Assembly: GCF_015207605.1 (NCBI RefSeq)
Contig: NZ_JADEWO010000001.1
Span: forward strand, 248,001 to 312,000
DNA from: Oculatella sp. LEGE 06141
GTDB lineage: Bacteria > Cyanobacteriota > Cyanobacteriia > Elainellales > Elainellaceae
DNA length: 64,000 nt
Direction of reading: 5' to 3'
Positions 45,693-56,165 of this stretch are shown piece after piece (the stretch's first letter is position 1; each line of letters begins with the position of its first letter). The position numbers and the translations under genes are program-made. The notes below the pieces were generated by a model. The model saw nothing but the letters and a program-made list of their open reading frames with translations. It had not been told where the DNA came from and searched no databases.

Positions 45693-47402
45693 TCAAAACA
45701 GAAAATAGCGCTGTGCCATTGGCAAAACGGTGGCAGGCTCGCAGGTCAGCAACTCACCATCTGCACGCACTTCATAGGTTTCAGGATCGACCTCTACATG
45801 AGGGGTCAGGTCATTCAGCTTCATCTCTTTTTTGGTCAGTTGACGAATGTTAGACACCGCAACCGCCGCTTTTTGAAGCTTGAGCTGGTCTGGAATACCG
45901 TCATCTAATGCGGCTTGCGAGACAAATGTGAAAGACGTTGCGGTCATTGCACCGCCAAAACTGGCAAACATAGGACGCATGTGGACGGGTTGAGGGGTGG
46001 GAATGCTGGCATTGGCATCGCCCATTTGCGCCCACGAAATCATGCCGCCTTTAATTACCAGTTCGGGCTTCACCCCAAAGAAAGCCGGTTTCCACAAACA
46101 CAGGTCTGCCAGTTTGCCCACTTCAACCGAGCCGACATGGGCGGCAATACCGTGGGTAATGGCTGGATTGATGGTGTACTTGGCGATGTAGCGCTTGGCG
46201 CGAGTATTGTCGTTGCGATCGCTATCCTGACTCAACACACCGCGCTGCACTTTCATCTTATGCGCCGTTTGCCAGGTGCGAATCACCACTTCGCCAATGC
46301 GCCCCATGGCTTGCGAGTCGGACGAGATCATGCTGAAGGCTCCCAGGTCGTGCAGGATATCTTCAGCGGCGATCGTTTCTCGCCGAATGCGGGATTCGGC
46401 AAAGGCTACATCTTCTGGAATGCCGCGATCGAGATGATGGCACACCATCAGCATATCCAGGTGTTCTTCCAGGGTGTTAACGGTATAGGGACGGGTGGGA
46501 TTGGTGGAGGACGGTAACACGTTCAGTTCGCCGCATACCTTGATAATGTCGGGCGCGTGGCCGCCTCCGGCTCCTTCGGTGTGGTAGGTGTGGATGCAGC
46601 GATTTTTGAAGGCCGCCACCGTGTCTTCGACAAAACCTGATTCGTTCAGCGTATCGGTGTGGATAGCCACCTGGATATCATACTCATCTGCAACGCTGAG
46701 GCAATTGTCGATTGTGGCTGGAGTGGTGCCCCAATCTTCGTGCAGTTTCAGCCCCATTGCCCCTGCCCGCACCTGTTCCACTAAGCCCTGCGGTTGAGCG
46801 CTGTTTCCTTTACCCAGTAGGCCAATGTTGATCGGAAAGGCATCAGCCGCTTGCAACATGCGATAAAGGTTCCAGGGGCCGGGGGTGCAGGTGGTGGCAT
46901 TGGTGCCGGAGGCTGGCCCCGTACCGCCACCAATCAGGGTGGTGACACCCGAAGCGATCGCCACTTCAATTTGTTGGGGGCAAATCATGTGAATGTGAGC
47001 ATCAATGCCGCCTGCGGTGAGGATCATGCCCTCGCCTGCGATCGCCTCTGTACCGGGGCCAATCGTGATGGTGACATCATCTTGAATGTAAGGATTTCCG
47101 GCTTTGCCAATGGCGGCAATTTTGCCATCTTTGATGCCGATATCGGCTTTAACAATGCCCCACCAGTCTAAAATCAGCGCATTGGTAATGACGGCATCCA
47201 CCGCACCATCGGCGTTGGAAATGGGCGATTGCCCCATGCCATCACGGATGACCTTGCCGCCGCCAAACTTGACCTCATCGCCATAGGTGGTGTAGTCTTG
47301 CTCCACTTCAATGATCAGATCGGTGTCGGCTAACCGGACGCGATCGCCCACGGTTGGGCCAAAGGTTTCAGCGTAGGCGCGGCGATCCATGCGGTAACTC
47401 AT
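45693..47402 (-). CDS. ureC: Urease subunit alpha
   Basis: 569 residues from ATG 47402 ([20 protein letters not shown]), chosen over an upstream frame start at 47462 because of GGGGAG six bases before it and the fit to known UreC. Nickel site: HIH (about 135-137), the carbamylated lysine in [31 protein letters not shown]; the flap cysteine in MVCHHLDRG, and the Asp in SSDSQAMGR. It hydrolyses urea to ammonia and carbamate in the cytosol. ureD, ureA and ureB occur in the window; ureE/F/G do not. Confidence 0.96.
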   Translation of the reverse strand: MSYRMDRRAYAETFGPTVGDRVRLADTDLIIEVEQDYTTYGDEVKFGGGKVIRDGMGQSPISNADGAVDAVITNALILDWWGIVKADIGIKDGKIAAIGKAGNPYIQDDVTITIGPGTEAIAGEGMILTAGGIDAHIHMICPQQIEVAIASGVTTLIGGGTGPASGTNATTCTPGPWNLYRMLQAADAFPINIGLLGKGNSAQPQGLVEQVRAGAMGLKLHEDWGTTPATIDNCLSVADEYDIQVAIHTDTLNESGFVEDTVAAFKNRCIHTYHTEGAGGGHAPDIIKVCGELNVLPSSTNPTRPYTVNTLEEHLDMLMVCHHLDRGIPEDVAFAESRIRRETIAAEDILHDLGAFSMISSDSQAMGRIGEVVIRTWQTAHKMKVQRGVLSQDSDRNDNTRAKRYIAKYTINPAITHGIAAHVGSVEVGKLADLCLWKPAFFGVKPELVIKGGMISWAQMGDANASIPTPQPVHMRPMFASFGGAMTATSFTFVSQAALDDGIPDQLKLQKAAVAVSNIRQLTKKEMKLNDLTPHVEVDPETYEVRADGELLTCEPATVLPMAQRYFLF

Positions 47403-47567
47403 AAGCACTCCCCAAAGATATCTGAAGCTCAGAAGACCGATCTTCCAACCAAAACAGCCCACTCATTGTGTGTTTGGTTACTAACCAGGCCAGAGTACCA
47501 CGCCAGATTTACTGAACTCTCGAATTTGCCCAAAAGTTAAGGTTTGGGTCGAGCGATCGCCCTCTCA

Positions 47568-48179
47568 TTACTGGAATTGTGCCTGCGTGATGGGAACGTG
47601 GCGCGGTTGGGCTTGTATGCGTTGAATCCAGGCCTGAATGCCGGGGTAGTGGTCTAAACTAAACCCGCCTTCACTGGCAACGTGGGTGTAGGCAAAGAGG
47701 GCAATGTCGGCAATGGTGTAGCGATCGCCCACCAGAAAAGGATGCGCCTTCAACCGTTTTTCCATTACACCCAGAGCCGCATAGCCAGGGTCTCTCTTCT
47801 CCTCTAGCGCTTGCCGCTTTTGCTCTGCCATGTCGTGCATCAGCCAAAAGCGAGAGGTGGCAATGTACGGCTCATGGCTATATTGCTCAAAAAATAGCCA
47901 TTGCAACACTCGCGCCCGTTCCAGCTTGTCATCCGGCAAGAAAGGCGTGCCTTCACTGAGGTAAACCAAAATGGCGTTGGATTCAGACAGGTAAACGCCT
48001 GATTCTAGCTCCAGTACTGGAATACGGCCATTCGGATTTTTTTCGAGAAAGTCGGGGGTGCGAGTTTCGCGCTTGATAATATCCAGTTCAATGAACTCAA
48101 AGGGAATACCAAGCTGAGTCAACAACAGACGAACCTTGTATCCATTTCCAGAGGGACGAAAATCATACAGTCGATACAT
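47568..48179 (-). CDS. Glutathione S-transferase family protein
   Basis: 203 residues: thioredoxin-like N-terminal domain (about 1-80; LYDFRPSGNGYKVRLLL, NPNGRIPVLEL, YLSESNAILVYLSE) and helical C-terminal domain (about 88-200; YTIADIALFAYTHVA). The GSH-binding Ser/Glu pair (SES) is present. It lies between ureB and ureC with 40- and 165-base gaps, all on one strand, so it is inside the urease transcription unit. Its substrate is unknown; detoxification is the usual family role. Confidence 0.88.
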   Translation of the reverse strand: MYRLYDFRPSGNGYKVRLLLTQLGIPFEFIELDIIKRETRTPDFLEKNPNGRIPVLELESGVYLSESNAILVYLSEGTPFLPDDKLERARVLQWLFFEQYSHEPYIATSRFWLMHDMAEQKRQALEEKRDPGYAALGVMEKRLKAHPFLVGDRYTIADIALFAYTHVASEGGFSLDHYPGIQAWIQRIQAQPRHVPITQAQFQ

Positions 48180-48219
48180 ATGGAGGCTTCTCGGCTACGT
48201 GTGCCATTGCTGCGATCGC

Positions 48220-48615
48220 TCACTTTTTCTTTTTCTTGCCGCCTTTCTTTTTACCATCTTCCTTAGGCTTACTCTCGGATGATGGGTCTTGCTTGGCTGT
48301 ATCGGCTGCATCTAATGAGCCATTGATTAAACCGTTCAGCCCATACACTTCACGGCTGCCCACCAGCGCTACCAGCGTTACCTCTTTTTCGTCCCCCGGT
48401 TCAAACCGAACCGCTGTTCCTGCGGGAATGTTGAGCCGCATTCCTCGCGCCTGCTCTCGCTCAAAGGAGAGGGCTTTGTTCACTTCAAAAAAGTGAAAGT
48501 GGGAGCCAACCTGAATGGGGCGATCGCCCGTATTGGCGACCGTTAGCGTTACCGTTGGGCGACCCACGTTCAGTTCAATCTCGCCCGGTTCAATCAGCAG
48601 TTCACCTGGAATCAT
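48220..48615 (-). CDS. ureB: Urease subunit beta with Lys-rich C-terminal extension
   Basis: 131 residues. Residues about 1-102 are the normal UreB fold: [69 protein letters not shown]. After this the protein continues for about 29 residues, charged and then almost all lysine at the end ([13 protein letters not shown] and a final run of Lys). Standard UreB is near 101-106 residues. The tail is not seen in the model enzymes. It starts nine bases after the ureA stop. Confidence 0.93.
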   Translation of the reverse strand: MIPGELLIEPGEIELNVGRPTVTLTVANTGDRPIQVGSHFHFFEVNKALSFEREQARGMRLNIPAGTAVRFEPGDEKEVTLVALVGSREVYGLNGLINGSLDAADTAKQDPSSESKPKEDGKKKGGKKKKK

Positions 48616-48624
48616 GATTCACCT

Positions 48625-48927
48625 CTAGCGAATAGGATCGTGAACGGTCACCAGTTTGGTTCCATCGGGAAACGTCGCTTCCACCTGGACCTCATGCAGC
48701 ATTTCGGAGATGCCGTCCATCACGTCATCTTTTGCTAACAATGTGGTGCCGTAGCTCATCAGTTCAGCCACGGTGCGACCCTCTCTGGCTCCTTCTAAAA
48801 TGGCCGCAGAAATGTAGGCCACCGATTCGGGATAGTTGAGCTTTAACCCTTTATCTTTGCGGCGTTCTGCCAACAGAGCAGCAGTGAAGATCAGCAGCTT
48901 GTCTTTTTCCTGGGGCGTTAGTTGCAT
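48625..48927 (-). CDS. ureA: Urease subunit gamma
   Basis: 100 residues, the normal UreA length: [85 protein letters not shown]. Its ATG lies inside the last codons of the NhaC gene (ten-base overlap, ATGCAACTAA), which signals translational coupling. Nine bases separate its stop from ureB. Confidence 0.96.
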   Translation of the reverse strand: MQLTPQEKDKLLIFTAALLAERRKDKGLKLNYPESVAYISAAILEGAREGRTVAELMSYGTTLLAKDDVMDGISEMLHEVQVEATFPDGTKLVTVHDPIR

Positions 48928-50255
48928 AGTCTCAGCTTGGGCGGCGTACTTAGTCTAATCTGAATTAGGTTTATTAAAGGAATAAGATACAGGTAAAAGG
49001 CATAGGGAATAAAGCCCGGATCGGTCATCAGAATAGTAGCGGGCACTAACCCGGCAATATTCCAGGGAATTAGCGGCGCAATCACCACTACTGTATTCTC
49101 CAGGTCAAGCGCCAGTTTGTAGTGGCCCTGTTCGTTTTCTTTATACTTGTTTTCGACGAGCTGTTGGGTCAGTAAGATGGCGATCGTTTGGGTACAGCCA
49201 AAGGCAGCAGAACCGATGCCAATTAGACAGGTGCTAAGAAAGCGATCGCGTCGAGATTTGACATTTACCAAAAACAATTCGATACGCTGCAAGGCTTGCG
49301 TTCCAGCAAAGATGCCGACAAAAGCCGTAGAAATAATCACCACAATGGAGACCTTCACCATTGAAAGGACTCCCCCTCCCAGCAGAATTGATTGCAGCGG
49401 TGTCTCTTCTGCAATGCCAAAGCCGAGCAGCATAAATTGGCAGAGTTCAATGACCGAGTAATGCTGATAAAACAGGGCGATCGCAATCGCAACCACAATA
49501 CTAATCACCATTGATAGTTTCACTTCAACCCGCAGCACCGACAGCAGCAGAATTGCGATCGCAGGTAATAAATCAATGACATTAATGTTAAACAGTCTGG
49601 CAATTTCAGCCGAAAAATGATCATTGGCAATCTGTACCGGGTTGAGTAACGACAGTATCCAGTACAGAAAGGTCGTTAGCAGCAATGGTACGATCGCCGT
49701 TAGCCACATGTTTTGAATATTGGTATAGAGCTTGGTTTTGGTGACGCTGGCAATTAAGTTGGCACTGGATGACATGGGAGAACAGCGATCGCCAAAATAG
49801 GCTCCGGCAATGATTGCTCCGGCAATGATGTGAGGATTTACAGTGCTGCTACTCGCCATAATCATCAGAGCAATGCCAATGGTGCTAACCGTACCAAAGG
49901 AGGTGCCAATGAGTAGCGACACAAAGCTGCTTAACAGAAACGTCGCCAGCACAAAGTATTGTGGATCAATGAACTGAATCCCGTAGTAGACGATCGCCGG
50001 AACCGTACCCGCCGCCATCCAGATGGCCGTTACTGCACCAATTAGCAGCAGAACGCTGAGAACTGAAAAGGATTTTTTACTGCCTACAACCGCCATTTTG
50101 AGCAAGCTTTTCAATGAAAATCCCTGGCGACATAACACCATCATGATCAGGATCATTGAAATGAACAGCGGATAAGCAATGAAATAGCCCTTAAAAGCGC
50201 TGAACAACAGAAGCAAGAACGAAATGAATAACGCGATCAACAGGTTCATATTCAC
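48918..50255 (-). CDS. NhaC family Na+/H+ (or metabolite) antiporter
   Basis: 445 residues with about 11 membrane helices. The family motif [17 protein letters not shown] (about 151-167) and the [14 protein letters not shown] segment are clear. Starts [18 protein letters not shown]. NhaC members exchange Na+ for H+ or, as variants, malate/lactate or amino-acid couples. It overlaps ureA by ten bases and so is part of the urease transcription unit. A role in ion or pH balance while urea is split, or in moving an effector of nitrogen metabolism, is inferred only from this position. Confidence 0.88.
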   Translation of the reverse strand: MNMNLLIALFISFLLLLFSAFKGYFIAYPLFISMILIMMVLCRQGFSLKSLLKMAVVGSKKSFSVLSVLLLIGAVTAIWMAAGTVPAIVYYGIQFIDPQYFVLATFLLSSFVSLLIGTSFGTVSTIGIALMIMASSSTVNPHIIAGAIIAGAYFGDRCSPMSSSANLIASVTKTKLYTNIQNMWLTAIVPLLLTTFLYWILSLLNPVQIANDHFSAEIARLFNINVIDLLPAIAILLLSVLRVEVKLSMVISIVVAIAIALFYQHYSVIELCQFMLLGFGIAEETPLQSILLGGGVLSMVKVSIVVIISTAFVGIFAGTQALQRIELFLVNVKSRRDRFLSTCLIGIGSAAFGCTQTIAILLTQQLVENKYKENEQGHYKLALDLENTVVVIAPLIPWNIAGLVPATILMTDPGFIPYAFYLYLIPLINLIQIRLSTPPKLRLCN

Positions 50256-50324
50256 TCATTCACCCAACATCAAATCCGCTTGGCCTACCGTCGAACCGTT
50301 TCATGTGGCCTCTCAGGGAATGGC

Positions 50325-50819
50325 TCAAACGGGATGACCACTTAACACGGCAGCTTGGGCGATCGCCTCTCCATCCAAACGGCACAGCCGCACAGACTCC
50401 TGAATCGACGCGCCCAGGCGTTGATAGAACCGAATACCGCCTGCATTGCCTGTAGCCACCGTCCAATCAATTCTGCCGCATCCAGTGGCGATCGCAATTT
50501 CAGACAAACGAGCAATCAGCGCCTGCCCAATGCCGTGATTGCGATAATTGGGTTTGAGATAGAGATCGTCCAGCCAGATACCCGGTTTTGCCAGAAAGGT
50601 GGAATAGATGGAATGATAGGTGGCAAAACCAGCCAGTTCACCGTCTACGTCAGCCAGCAATACGGATGCCAGAGGGTTCTCACCAAAGAGATCGGTTTCT
50701 AACGCCTCAGCCGTTGCCAACACTGAATTTGGGCAACCATCAAATTCTGCTTTTAAATGAAGTAATTCCAGAATGTGAGGGAGATCGCTTAAAGCCGCAT
50801 CTCGAATGATAACTCTCAT
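50325..50819 (-). CDS. GNAT family N-acetyltransferase
   Basis: 164 residues with a full GNAT domain: RVIIRDAALSDLPHILELL at the start, LDDLYLKPNYRNHGIGQALIARLSEIA (motif A, about 90-116) and NAGGIRFYQRLGASIQESVRL near the C-terminus. It starts the minus-strand run GNAT-nhaC-ureA-ureB-GST-ureC, 69 bases before nhaC. It is divergent from the LysR gene. Acceptor unknown; the spermidine/amine-like pattern is only suggestive. Confidence 0.82.
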   Translation of the reverse strand: MRVIIRDAALSDLPHILELLHLKAEFDGCPNSVLATAEALETDLFGENPLASVLLADVDGELAGFATYHSIYSTFLAKPGIWLDDLYLKPNYRNHGIGQALIARLSEIAIATGCGRIDWTVATGNAGGIRFYQRLGASIQESVRLCRLDGEAIAQAAVLSGHPV

Positions 50820-50909
50820 ACGTAATCGTGCGATCGAGCCGACACCGAAGTAATGTCTTCACCCTAGTAGAGCGAGAGTGGGAAATCAAAGCAGGGGCTA
50901 GATGGTGTC

Positions 50910-50928
50910 CTATCGATAAAATCGATAG
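50910..50928. promoter_or_regulatory. Palindromic candidate LysR operator
   Basis: CTATCGAT-AAA-ATCGATAG, a perfect 8-bp inverted repeat with a three-base spacer, in the 160-base divergent promoter between the GNAT gene and lysR. It fits the ATC-N9-GAT / T-N11-A type of LysR-family site. Confidence 0.5.
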
Positions 50929-50979
50929 ATATTCCGTCAGTAATTCTGTATTGGTGTAGGTAACACAAGGGTTGCCTCC

Positions 50980-51885
50980 ATGAATGACATCAGCGGCTAT
51001 AAGTTAAAAGTCTCGCAGCTTCAGGCATTTGTCACCGTGGTTGACTTTGGCAACTTCAGCCTGGCGGCGCTTCATCTGGGGTTATCGCAATCTACCGTGA
51101 GCCATGCGATCGCCACCCTGGAAGACGAGCTTGGCGTGGTGCTATTAGCCAGGGGGCGGCACGGTGCCGTGCTGACCTCCGAAGGGGAAGAAATCATTGA
51201 AGACGCGCGGCGAGTGTTGCAGTTGTTGGACTCGATTCAGCACAAAGCCAATTTAGCCAAAGGGCTGCAAGGGGGGCAGGTGCGGGTGGCCTCGGTTCGC
51301 AGTATAGCCACCCACCTGTTGCCAGAGGTGATTTCTCAGTTTCGCGCTAAGTTTCCGATGATTAGCGTTGCCCTTTCAGAGTTCGATCGCTACGTGGAAG
51401 TGGAACAAGCCCTGCGCGAGGGACAGGCCGAAGTGGGCTTTACCTCGCTGCCCACCACGGCTGATTTTCAAACCTGGGAGTTAATTCGCGACGATTTTGT
51501 GGTTCTGCTACCGCCCGACGCTCATCACACGGCTCCTCCCTTAACCTGGGAGCAACTAGCCACCTATCCCATGATTGTGAACCGCCGCACCTCCCAACAT
51601 AACAAAGCCGTTCGTGACCACTGTTTGCAGTTTGGCTGCACGCTCAAGGTCGATTATGAAGTGCGAGAAGACTCTACCATTATCAGCATGGTGAAACAGG
51701 GATTAGGAGCCACCGTCATGGCGCGACTGGCCGCCAAGCCGATTCCACCCGAAGTGCAAATTAGACCGTTACCCGTACCGCTGGAGCGAGTGATTGGCGT
51801 TGCCATCCTGGCCGAGGCGCTCTTGCCCCGCTCTGTTTTTGCGTTTCTGGATGTCCTCAAAACGGTGGGACAGCCTTCTACCTAA
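50980..51885 (+). CDS. LysR family transcriptional regulator
   Basis: 301 residues. N-terminal winged helix-turn-helix (about 10-70): FGNFSLAALHLGLSQSTVSHAIATLEDELGVVLL split over two helices, ending LTSEGEEIIEDARRVLQ, then the PBP-like co-inducer domain (about 95-295). It stands opposite to the GNAT/nhaC/urease unit and is divergent from it, so it is a likely regulator of that operon. It converges with ureD six bases downstream. The inducer is unknown. Confidence 0.9.
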   Translation: MNDISGYKLKVSQLQAFVTVVDFGNFSLAALHLGLSQSTVSHAIATLEDELGVVLLARGRHGAVLTSEGEEIIEDARRVLQLLDSIQHKANLAKGLQGGQVRVASVRSIATHLLPEVISQFRAKFPMISVALSEFDRYVEVEQALREGQAEVGFTSLPTTADFQTWELIRDDFVVLLPPDAHHTAPPLTWEQLATYPMIVNRRTSQHNKAVRDHCLQFGCTLKVDYEVREDSTIISMVKQGLGATVMARLAAKPIPPEVQIRPLPVPLERVIGVAILAEALLPRSVFAFLDVLKTVGQPST

Positions 51886-51891
51886 CAAGAT

Positions 51892-52752
51892 TCATCGCTG
51901 CCAAACCCTGGGAGAACAGGCCGGACGCTGCAAGAGGTCTAGCCGCGCTAAATTCCATACCTGGGTAAACCAACGACGCACTTCTGCCGTTGAACTGCCG
52001 CGATAACGGCACAGCAGCCCTGCCATCAACCGAGTCACGCCCGCTTCCCCGTGATAGTTGCCGTCTGTCCAGAGCTGTCTGGCTTTTTCGACCATGTCTT
52101 GAGAGGGCGATCGCCCCACAATGGCAAAACTGCCAATCACCGGATATCCTGCTAACCCGTGTGGACTCGTTAACATCTCGCTGCCTCCTTGCAACCACTG
52201 GGCATCAATCCACAACGGAGCGTTGTGCTGCCACACTTCGATGCGCGATCGCCACTCCCCGGTTAAAAACTGTTCGCCTCTGGCACTTCGCCCCAACCGA
52301 GCCACATCCCACCCCAGCCACAGCGCATCCGCTGCTAAATCGACCCGCAGCTCTTGCCGATAGCGTGCCCCATCAAACACGATCGCCTCTTGCGGCAACC
52401 ATTCCAAACAGGCACCTGAAGCGACGTGAATCGCTGTGGATTGGGTGGCTTCTGCACCATTACTGCGGTAGACCTTGGCGGCAGCAGCCGTTGTGATCAG
52501 GGCTTGAGCCTGGGGATGAAGCTGAATATCAACAGAGAGGCGATCGCCGCCCACAATTCCGCCCGCCGTGTGCAGCATAACGGTATGACAAACGCCTTCA
52601 CCTTCCGGATAAAAGGGACGCTGCACTTTCAAAGGGGCTTGGGCATAGCTGCGGCTGAGCTGCGTCTTGTCCTGCGAGTGGGCAAATTCCAGTTGTAAGG
52701 TGCCATGCCAGCGGCTGGTGGCGATGTTGCTGATGTCAGGAGAAAGGGTCAA
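51892..52752 (-). CDS. ureD: Urease accessory protein UreD
   Basis: 286 residues, TTG start at 52752 because an in-frame stop is close upstream and no ATG fits. WHGTLQLEFAHSQDKTQL, RPFYPEGEGVCHTVMLHTAGGIVGGDRL, ITTAAAAKVYRS and GWDVARLGR are UreD hallmarks; ARGEQFLTGEWRSRIEVW follows. UreD is the scaffold for UreFG-dependent nickel insertion into the apo-urease. It is separated from ureABC by the plus-strand LysR gene, and ureE/F/G are not in the window. Confidence 0.93.
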   Translation of the reverse strand: MTLSPDISNIATSRWHGTLQLEFAHSQDKTQLSRSYAQAPLKVQRPFYPEGEGVCHTVMLHTAGGIVGGDRLSVDIQLHPQAQALITTAAAAKVYRSNGAEATQSTAIHVASGACLEWLPQEAIVFDGARYRQELRVDLAADALWLGWDVARLGRSARGEQFLTGEWRSRIEVWQHNAPLWIDAQWLQGGSEMLTSPHGLAGYPVIGSFAIVGRSPSQDMVEKARQLWTDGNYHGEAGVTRLMAGLLCRYRGSSTAEVRRWFTQVWNLARLDLLQRPACSPRVWQR

Positions 52753-53472
52753 TGGCTTCGACTTGAGGGTTGATTAGGTTAAAGGTTGATTAGGTTAAAC
52801 GTATCATTCCTGTGAGCCGGAGGCGCGATCGGGGCGCAGACTGCGGCAACGCTGGCACCGTTGCTTTATTCAACAAAAGAGAAGTTGGTACGCTGCCACC
52901 CTGTCATGTTGCAGCAGACATCACCTCTAAACGTACTGTATAGGGCGATCGCTGCTCTCGATCTAACGTATCTATCCCGACAATTCTTGCAGTCGTTGCG
53001 GAATACGAGCAATCGAGTTGAATTAGGAATAGAGGCTCGAAGAGTGAGGCTTTCGGTGGTGCAGGCAAATGCAGGTGGTTCATACCGTAAATCAGCCGTA
53101 GACAAAGTAGCCAAAACAGTATGACCCGATGCCACAGCCATCAAAATTGGGGTGCCAAAGCCAGGGTGTGTTTGGCTAGAGACCTTGTCTGAACAGTTGC
53201 CCTCTTTTCTACTGGGTTAACTGACCTGCTCAGAGGTGCAGCGTGTTTTGGCAGCAGCAGGCTCGTTCCTGTGGCTCTGGACTTCAGTCTGTGGGTTATA
53301 TTTGCTGGGATGCTTCTGCAAAACTGGCGAATTCCAAGTTCAGACGTTTGTTGACCGTTCTACAGGGTCTACCGTGTTGGTCGTAGCATCCTCTTCTCAG
53401 TAACCGGAAATTAACCTGGCAGTGTTCAGTGCCGAGAAGCGATCGAAATGGGTTTAAGGGTTCAATCGGGGA
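52753..53472. other. 720-base intergenic region between ureD and the sigma factor gene
   Basis: Apart from the tandem repeat at 52768, nothing is identified. Short opposing frames (about 52861-53144) overlap each other on the two strands and have no Shine-Dalgarno or recognisable sequence. It must carry promoters for ureD (leftward) and the sigma factor (rightward). Confidence 0.5.
52768..52799. repeat. Two tandem 16-base repeats upstream of ureD
   Basis: GGTTGATTAGGTTAAA occurs twice in direct succession, 52768-52783 and 52784-52799, starting 16 bases upstream of the ureD start codon. It may be a binding site array or a replication-slippage duplication. Confidence 0.65.
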
Positions 53473-54111
53473 ATGCCAGCTCAAGATTGCCGGGTTAACA
53501 ACACCTATTCTTCAGAACACATGCATTCTGATTCACCTGGTAACCAACCGCGATCGTTACTGCAACAAACCGATGCAGAACTATTCGTATCCCTCAAAGC
53601 TGGGCGGACTGGTGCGCTTGGTATTCTGTACGATCGCCATTCTGCATTGGTTTACGGATTAGCGCTGAAAACATTGGGCAACCCGCAAGAAGCAGAAGAT
53701 TTGACCCAGGATATTTTTGTAACGCTGTGGCGCAGCAGTTCCTATGATCCGAGCCGTGGTTCGTTGCGAACCTTTTTGGCGATCATGACGCGATCGCGAG
53801 CCATCGACCGGGTGCGATCGCGGACAGCAGCTCAACATCGGTTGGAACAATGGCACCCCCGCCGCTCAGAAGATGTTACAGCCAATCTTCCATTTGAGCA
53901 GGTCGCGCAGGGCGAACGCTCTCAGGAGGTGCAAGCGGCGCTGGCGCAGTTGTCAAACAGCCAGCAACAGATTCTGAAAATGGCGTATTACGAGGGTCTC
54001 AGCCAGTCGGAAATTGCCAAGCAGTTAGCCATTCCGCTGGGCACAGTCAAAGCCAGAGCAAGGCGAGGTTTGTTGAAGCTACGCCAAACGCTGGCCGATG
54101 TTTTGAGTTAG
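53473..54111 (+). CDS. ECF-type sigma-70 family RNA polymerase sigma factor
   Basis: 212 residues; ATG 53473 is taken, but 53521 (MHSDSPGN) is also possible. Sigma region 2: GILYDRHSALVYGLALKTLGN and EAEDLTQDIFVTLW (about 35-75); region 4: LSNSQQQILKMAYYEGLSQSEIAKQLAIPLGTVKARARRGLLKLRQ split over about 160-205. No regions 1.2 or 3 are present, so an ECF/group 4 factor. No anti-sigma gene is next to it: uvrC follows 109 bases later. It probably drives a stress-response regulon. Confidence 0.9.
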   Translation: MPAQDCRVNNTYSSEHMHSDSPGNQPRSLLQQTDAELFVSLKAGRTGALGILYDRHSALVYGLALKTLGNPQEAEDLTQDIFVTLWRSSSYDPSRGSLRTFLAIMTRSRAIDRVRSRTAAQHRLEQWHPRRSEDVTANLPFEQVAQGERSQEVQAALAQLSNSQQQILKMAYYEGLSQSEIAKQLAIPLGTVKARARRGLLKLRQTLADVLS

Positions 54112-54220
54112 CTAGTACCCCACCCCCAACGTTCGGGAATTGTTAAAGGTCAGATGTACTGATGTGGCAGTATCCTGAAAAGGTGGACTGTATGACCTCG
54201 TACATCATTCGCGATCGCCC

Positions 54221-56125
54221 GTGACAACGTCTCCTCAATCCATTTCTCTGGTGAAAGACCCCGATCGTCTGGAGGCTCGGCTCAAGGAAATTCCGCTGGA
54301 GCCTGGGGTTTATTTCATGCGCGATGCTGCCGACAACATTCTTTACATCGGCAAGTCGAAGCGGCTACGGGCGCGGGTTCGCTCCTATTTTCGAGACAAT
54401 CACGACCACAACCCGCGCATTGCCCTGATGGTGATGCAAATTGCCGAGATTGAATTCATCGTTACGGATTCCGAAGCAGAAGCGCTGGCGCTGGAAGATA
54501 ACCTGATCAAGCAGCACCAGCCTCATTTCAACGTGCTGCTGAAGGACGACAAAAAGTATCCGTATCTCTGCATCACCTGGAGCGACGACTATCCCCGCAT
54601 CTTTATTACTCGCAAGCGCAAGTTAGGCAAAACAAAGGATCGCTATTACGGCCCCTACGTGGATGTGGGCGCGTTGCGGCGCACGCTACACATGGTGAAG
54701 CGGATCTTTCCACTGCGGCAGCGCCCTCAGCCGTTGTTTAAAGATCGCACCTGTTTAAACTACGACATTGGGCGGTGCGTTGGGGTGTGCCAGGGATTAG
54801 TAACCGTAGAGGACTATCGCAAGATCATGCAAAAAGTAGCGATGATCTTTCAGGGGCGAACCCAGGAACTGGAGGACGTTCTGGCGGCTCAAATGGAAAA
54901 AGCGGCTGAAGAACTGAACTTTGAGTATGCGGCTCGGCTGCGCGATCAAATTCGCGGTTTGCAATCGCTTCATTCGCAACAAAAGGTGTCTTTGCCCGAT
55001 GATACGGTGTCGCGAGATGCGATCGCCCTGATGGCAGACGATCAGCACGCCTGTATTCAACTGTTCCAAATTCGAGCGGGTCGCCTGGTGGGGCGCTTTG
55101 GTTTTGTGGCCGATGCTCAATCCGGCTCACCGGGAGCCATTTTGCAGCGGGTGTTGGAAGAACATTATCAAACGGTTGAAGATGTGGAGATTCCAGCCGA
55201 AATCTTGGTGCAGCACGACCTGCCCGAAGCCGAGATGCTGGCAGAATTTTTGTCAAAGCGCAAGAGCCGTAAAGTCACTATCTTGTTGCCGCAACGGCAG
55301 AGCAAAGCCGATTTAATTGAGATGGTAGAGCGGAATGCAGGGTACGAACTGGCACGCACCCAGCGGTTTGCCGATCGCAACCACCAGGCCATGCTCAACC
55401 TGGCAGAACTGCTCGATCTACCCGACTTGCCCCACCGAATTGAGGGATACGATATTTCTCACATTCAAGGCTCGGATGCTGTGGCCTCTCAGGTGGTGTT
55501 TGTGGACGGCATTCCCGCAAAGCAGCATTATCGCCATTACAAAATTAAAAATCCAACGGTGCGATCGGGTCATTCCGACGACTTTGCCAGCATGGCCGAG
55601 GTGATTGGCCGTCGTTTCCGTCGCTATGCTCAAGATCCGGAAATGCAGCGGGCAGGCAATCCAGACTTTCCCGATTTGGTGATGATTGACGGTGGTAAAG
55701 GGCAGCTCTCAGCGGTGGTTGAAGTGCTGCGCCAGATGAATTTAATGGAAGATGTACGTGTGGTGAGTCTGGCAAAGCAACGGGAAGAGATTTTTCTACC
55801 AGGAGAATCGCTGCCCTTAGACACCGAAGCGGAGCAGCCGGGAGTGCAGCTCTTGCGACGGTTACGGGATGAAGCCCACCGCTTTGCCGTTAGCTTTCAC
55901 CGACAGCAACGGAGCGATCGCATGCGCCGTTCCCGGTTGGAGGAAATTCCCGGTTTAGGACAGCATCGTCAAAAACTGCTGCTAGGTCATTTCCGCTCGA
56001 TCGATTACCTGCGAGAAGCCAGCCCCAAGCAAATTGCTGAGGTTCCTGGAATTGGGCCGAAGATGGCACAGCAAATTTACAACTACTTCCATCCCCAAGC
56101 GACGGAAGAGCCATCCGTCTCTTAG
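54221..56125 (+). CDS. uvrC: Excinuclease ABC subunit C
   Basis: 634 residues, GTG start. GIY-YIG nuclease (about 25-105; [30 protein letters not shown] in two parts), UVR motif (about 215-250; [20 protein letters not shown]), RNase H-like domain (about 410-550; [36 protein letters not shown]) and C-terminal helix-hairpin-helix ([24 protein letters not shown]). It makes the two incisions of nucleotide excision repair. All catalytic modules are intact. Confidence 0.96.
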   Translation: MTTSPQSISLVKDPDRLEARLKEIPLEPGVYFMRDAADNILYIGKSKRLRARVRSYFRDNHDHNPRIALMVMQIAEIEFIVTDSEAEALALEDNLIKQHQPHFNVLLKDDKKYPYLCITWSDDYPRIFITRKRKLGKTKDRYYGPYVDVGALRRTLHMVKRIFPLRQRPQPLFKDRTCLNYDIGRCVGVCQGLVTVEDYRKIMQKVAMIFQGRTQELEDVLAAQMEKAAEELNFEYAARLRDQIRGLQSLHSQQKVSLPDDTVSRDAIALMADDQHACIQLFQIRAGRLVGRFGFVADAQSGSPGAILQRVLEEHYQTVEDVEIPAEILVQHDLPEAEMLAEFLSKRKSRKVTILLPQRQSKADLIEMVERNAGYELARTQRFADRNHQAMLNLAELLDLPDLPHRIEGYDISHIQGSDAVASQVVFVDGIPAKQHYRHYKIKNPTVRSGHSDDFASMAEVIGRRFRRYAQDPEMQRAGNPDFPDLVMIDGGKGQLSAVVEVLRQMNLMEDVRVVSLAKQREEIFLPGESLPLDTEAEQPGVQLLRRLRDEAHRFAVSFHRQQRSDRMRRSRLEEIPGLGQHRQKLLLGHFRSIDYLREASPKQIAEVPGIGPKMAQQIYNYFHPQATEEPSVS

Positions 56126-56165
56126 AGGACGTTCAACAGTCTAATTTATAGCCCACCCCCCGTAG

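Noticed and set aside
52861-53144. Opposing 87- and 92-residue frames after ureD
   Set aside because: They overlap each other on the two strands, lack ribosome sites and have no known similarity. Most likely chance frames.
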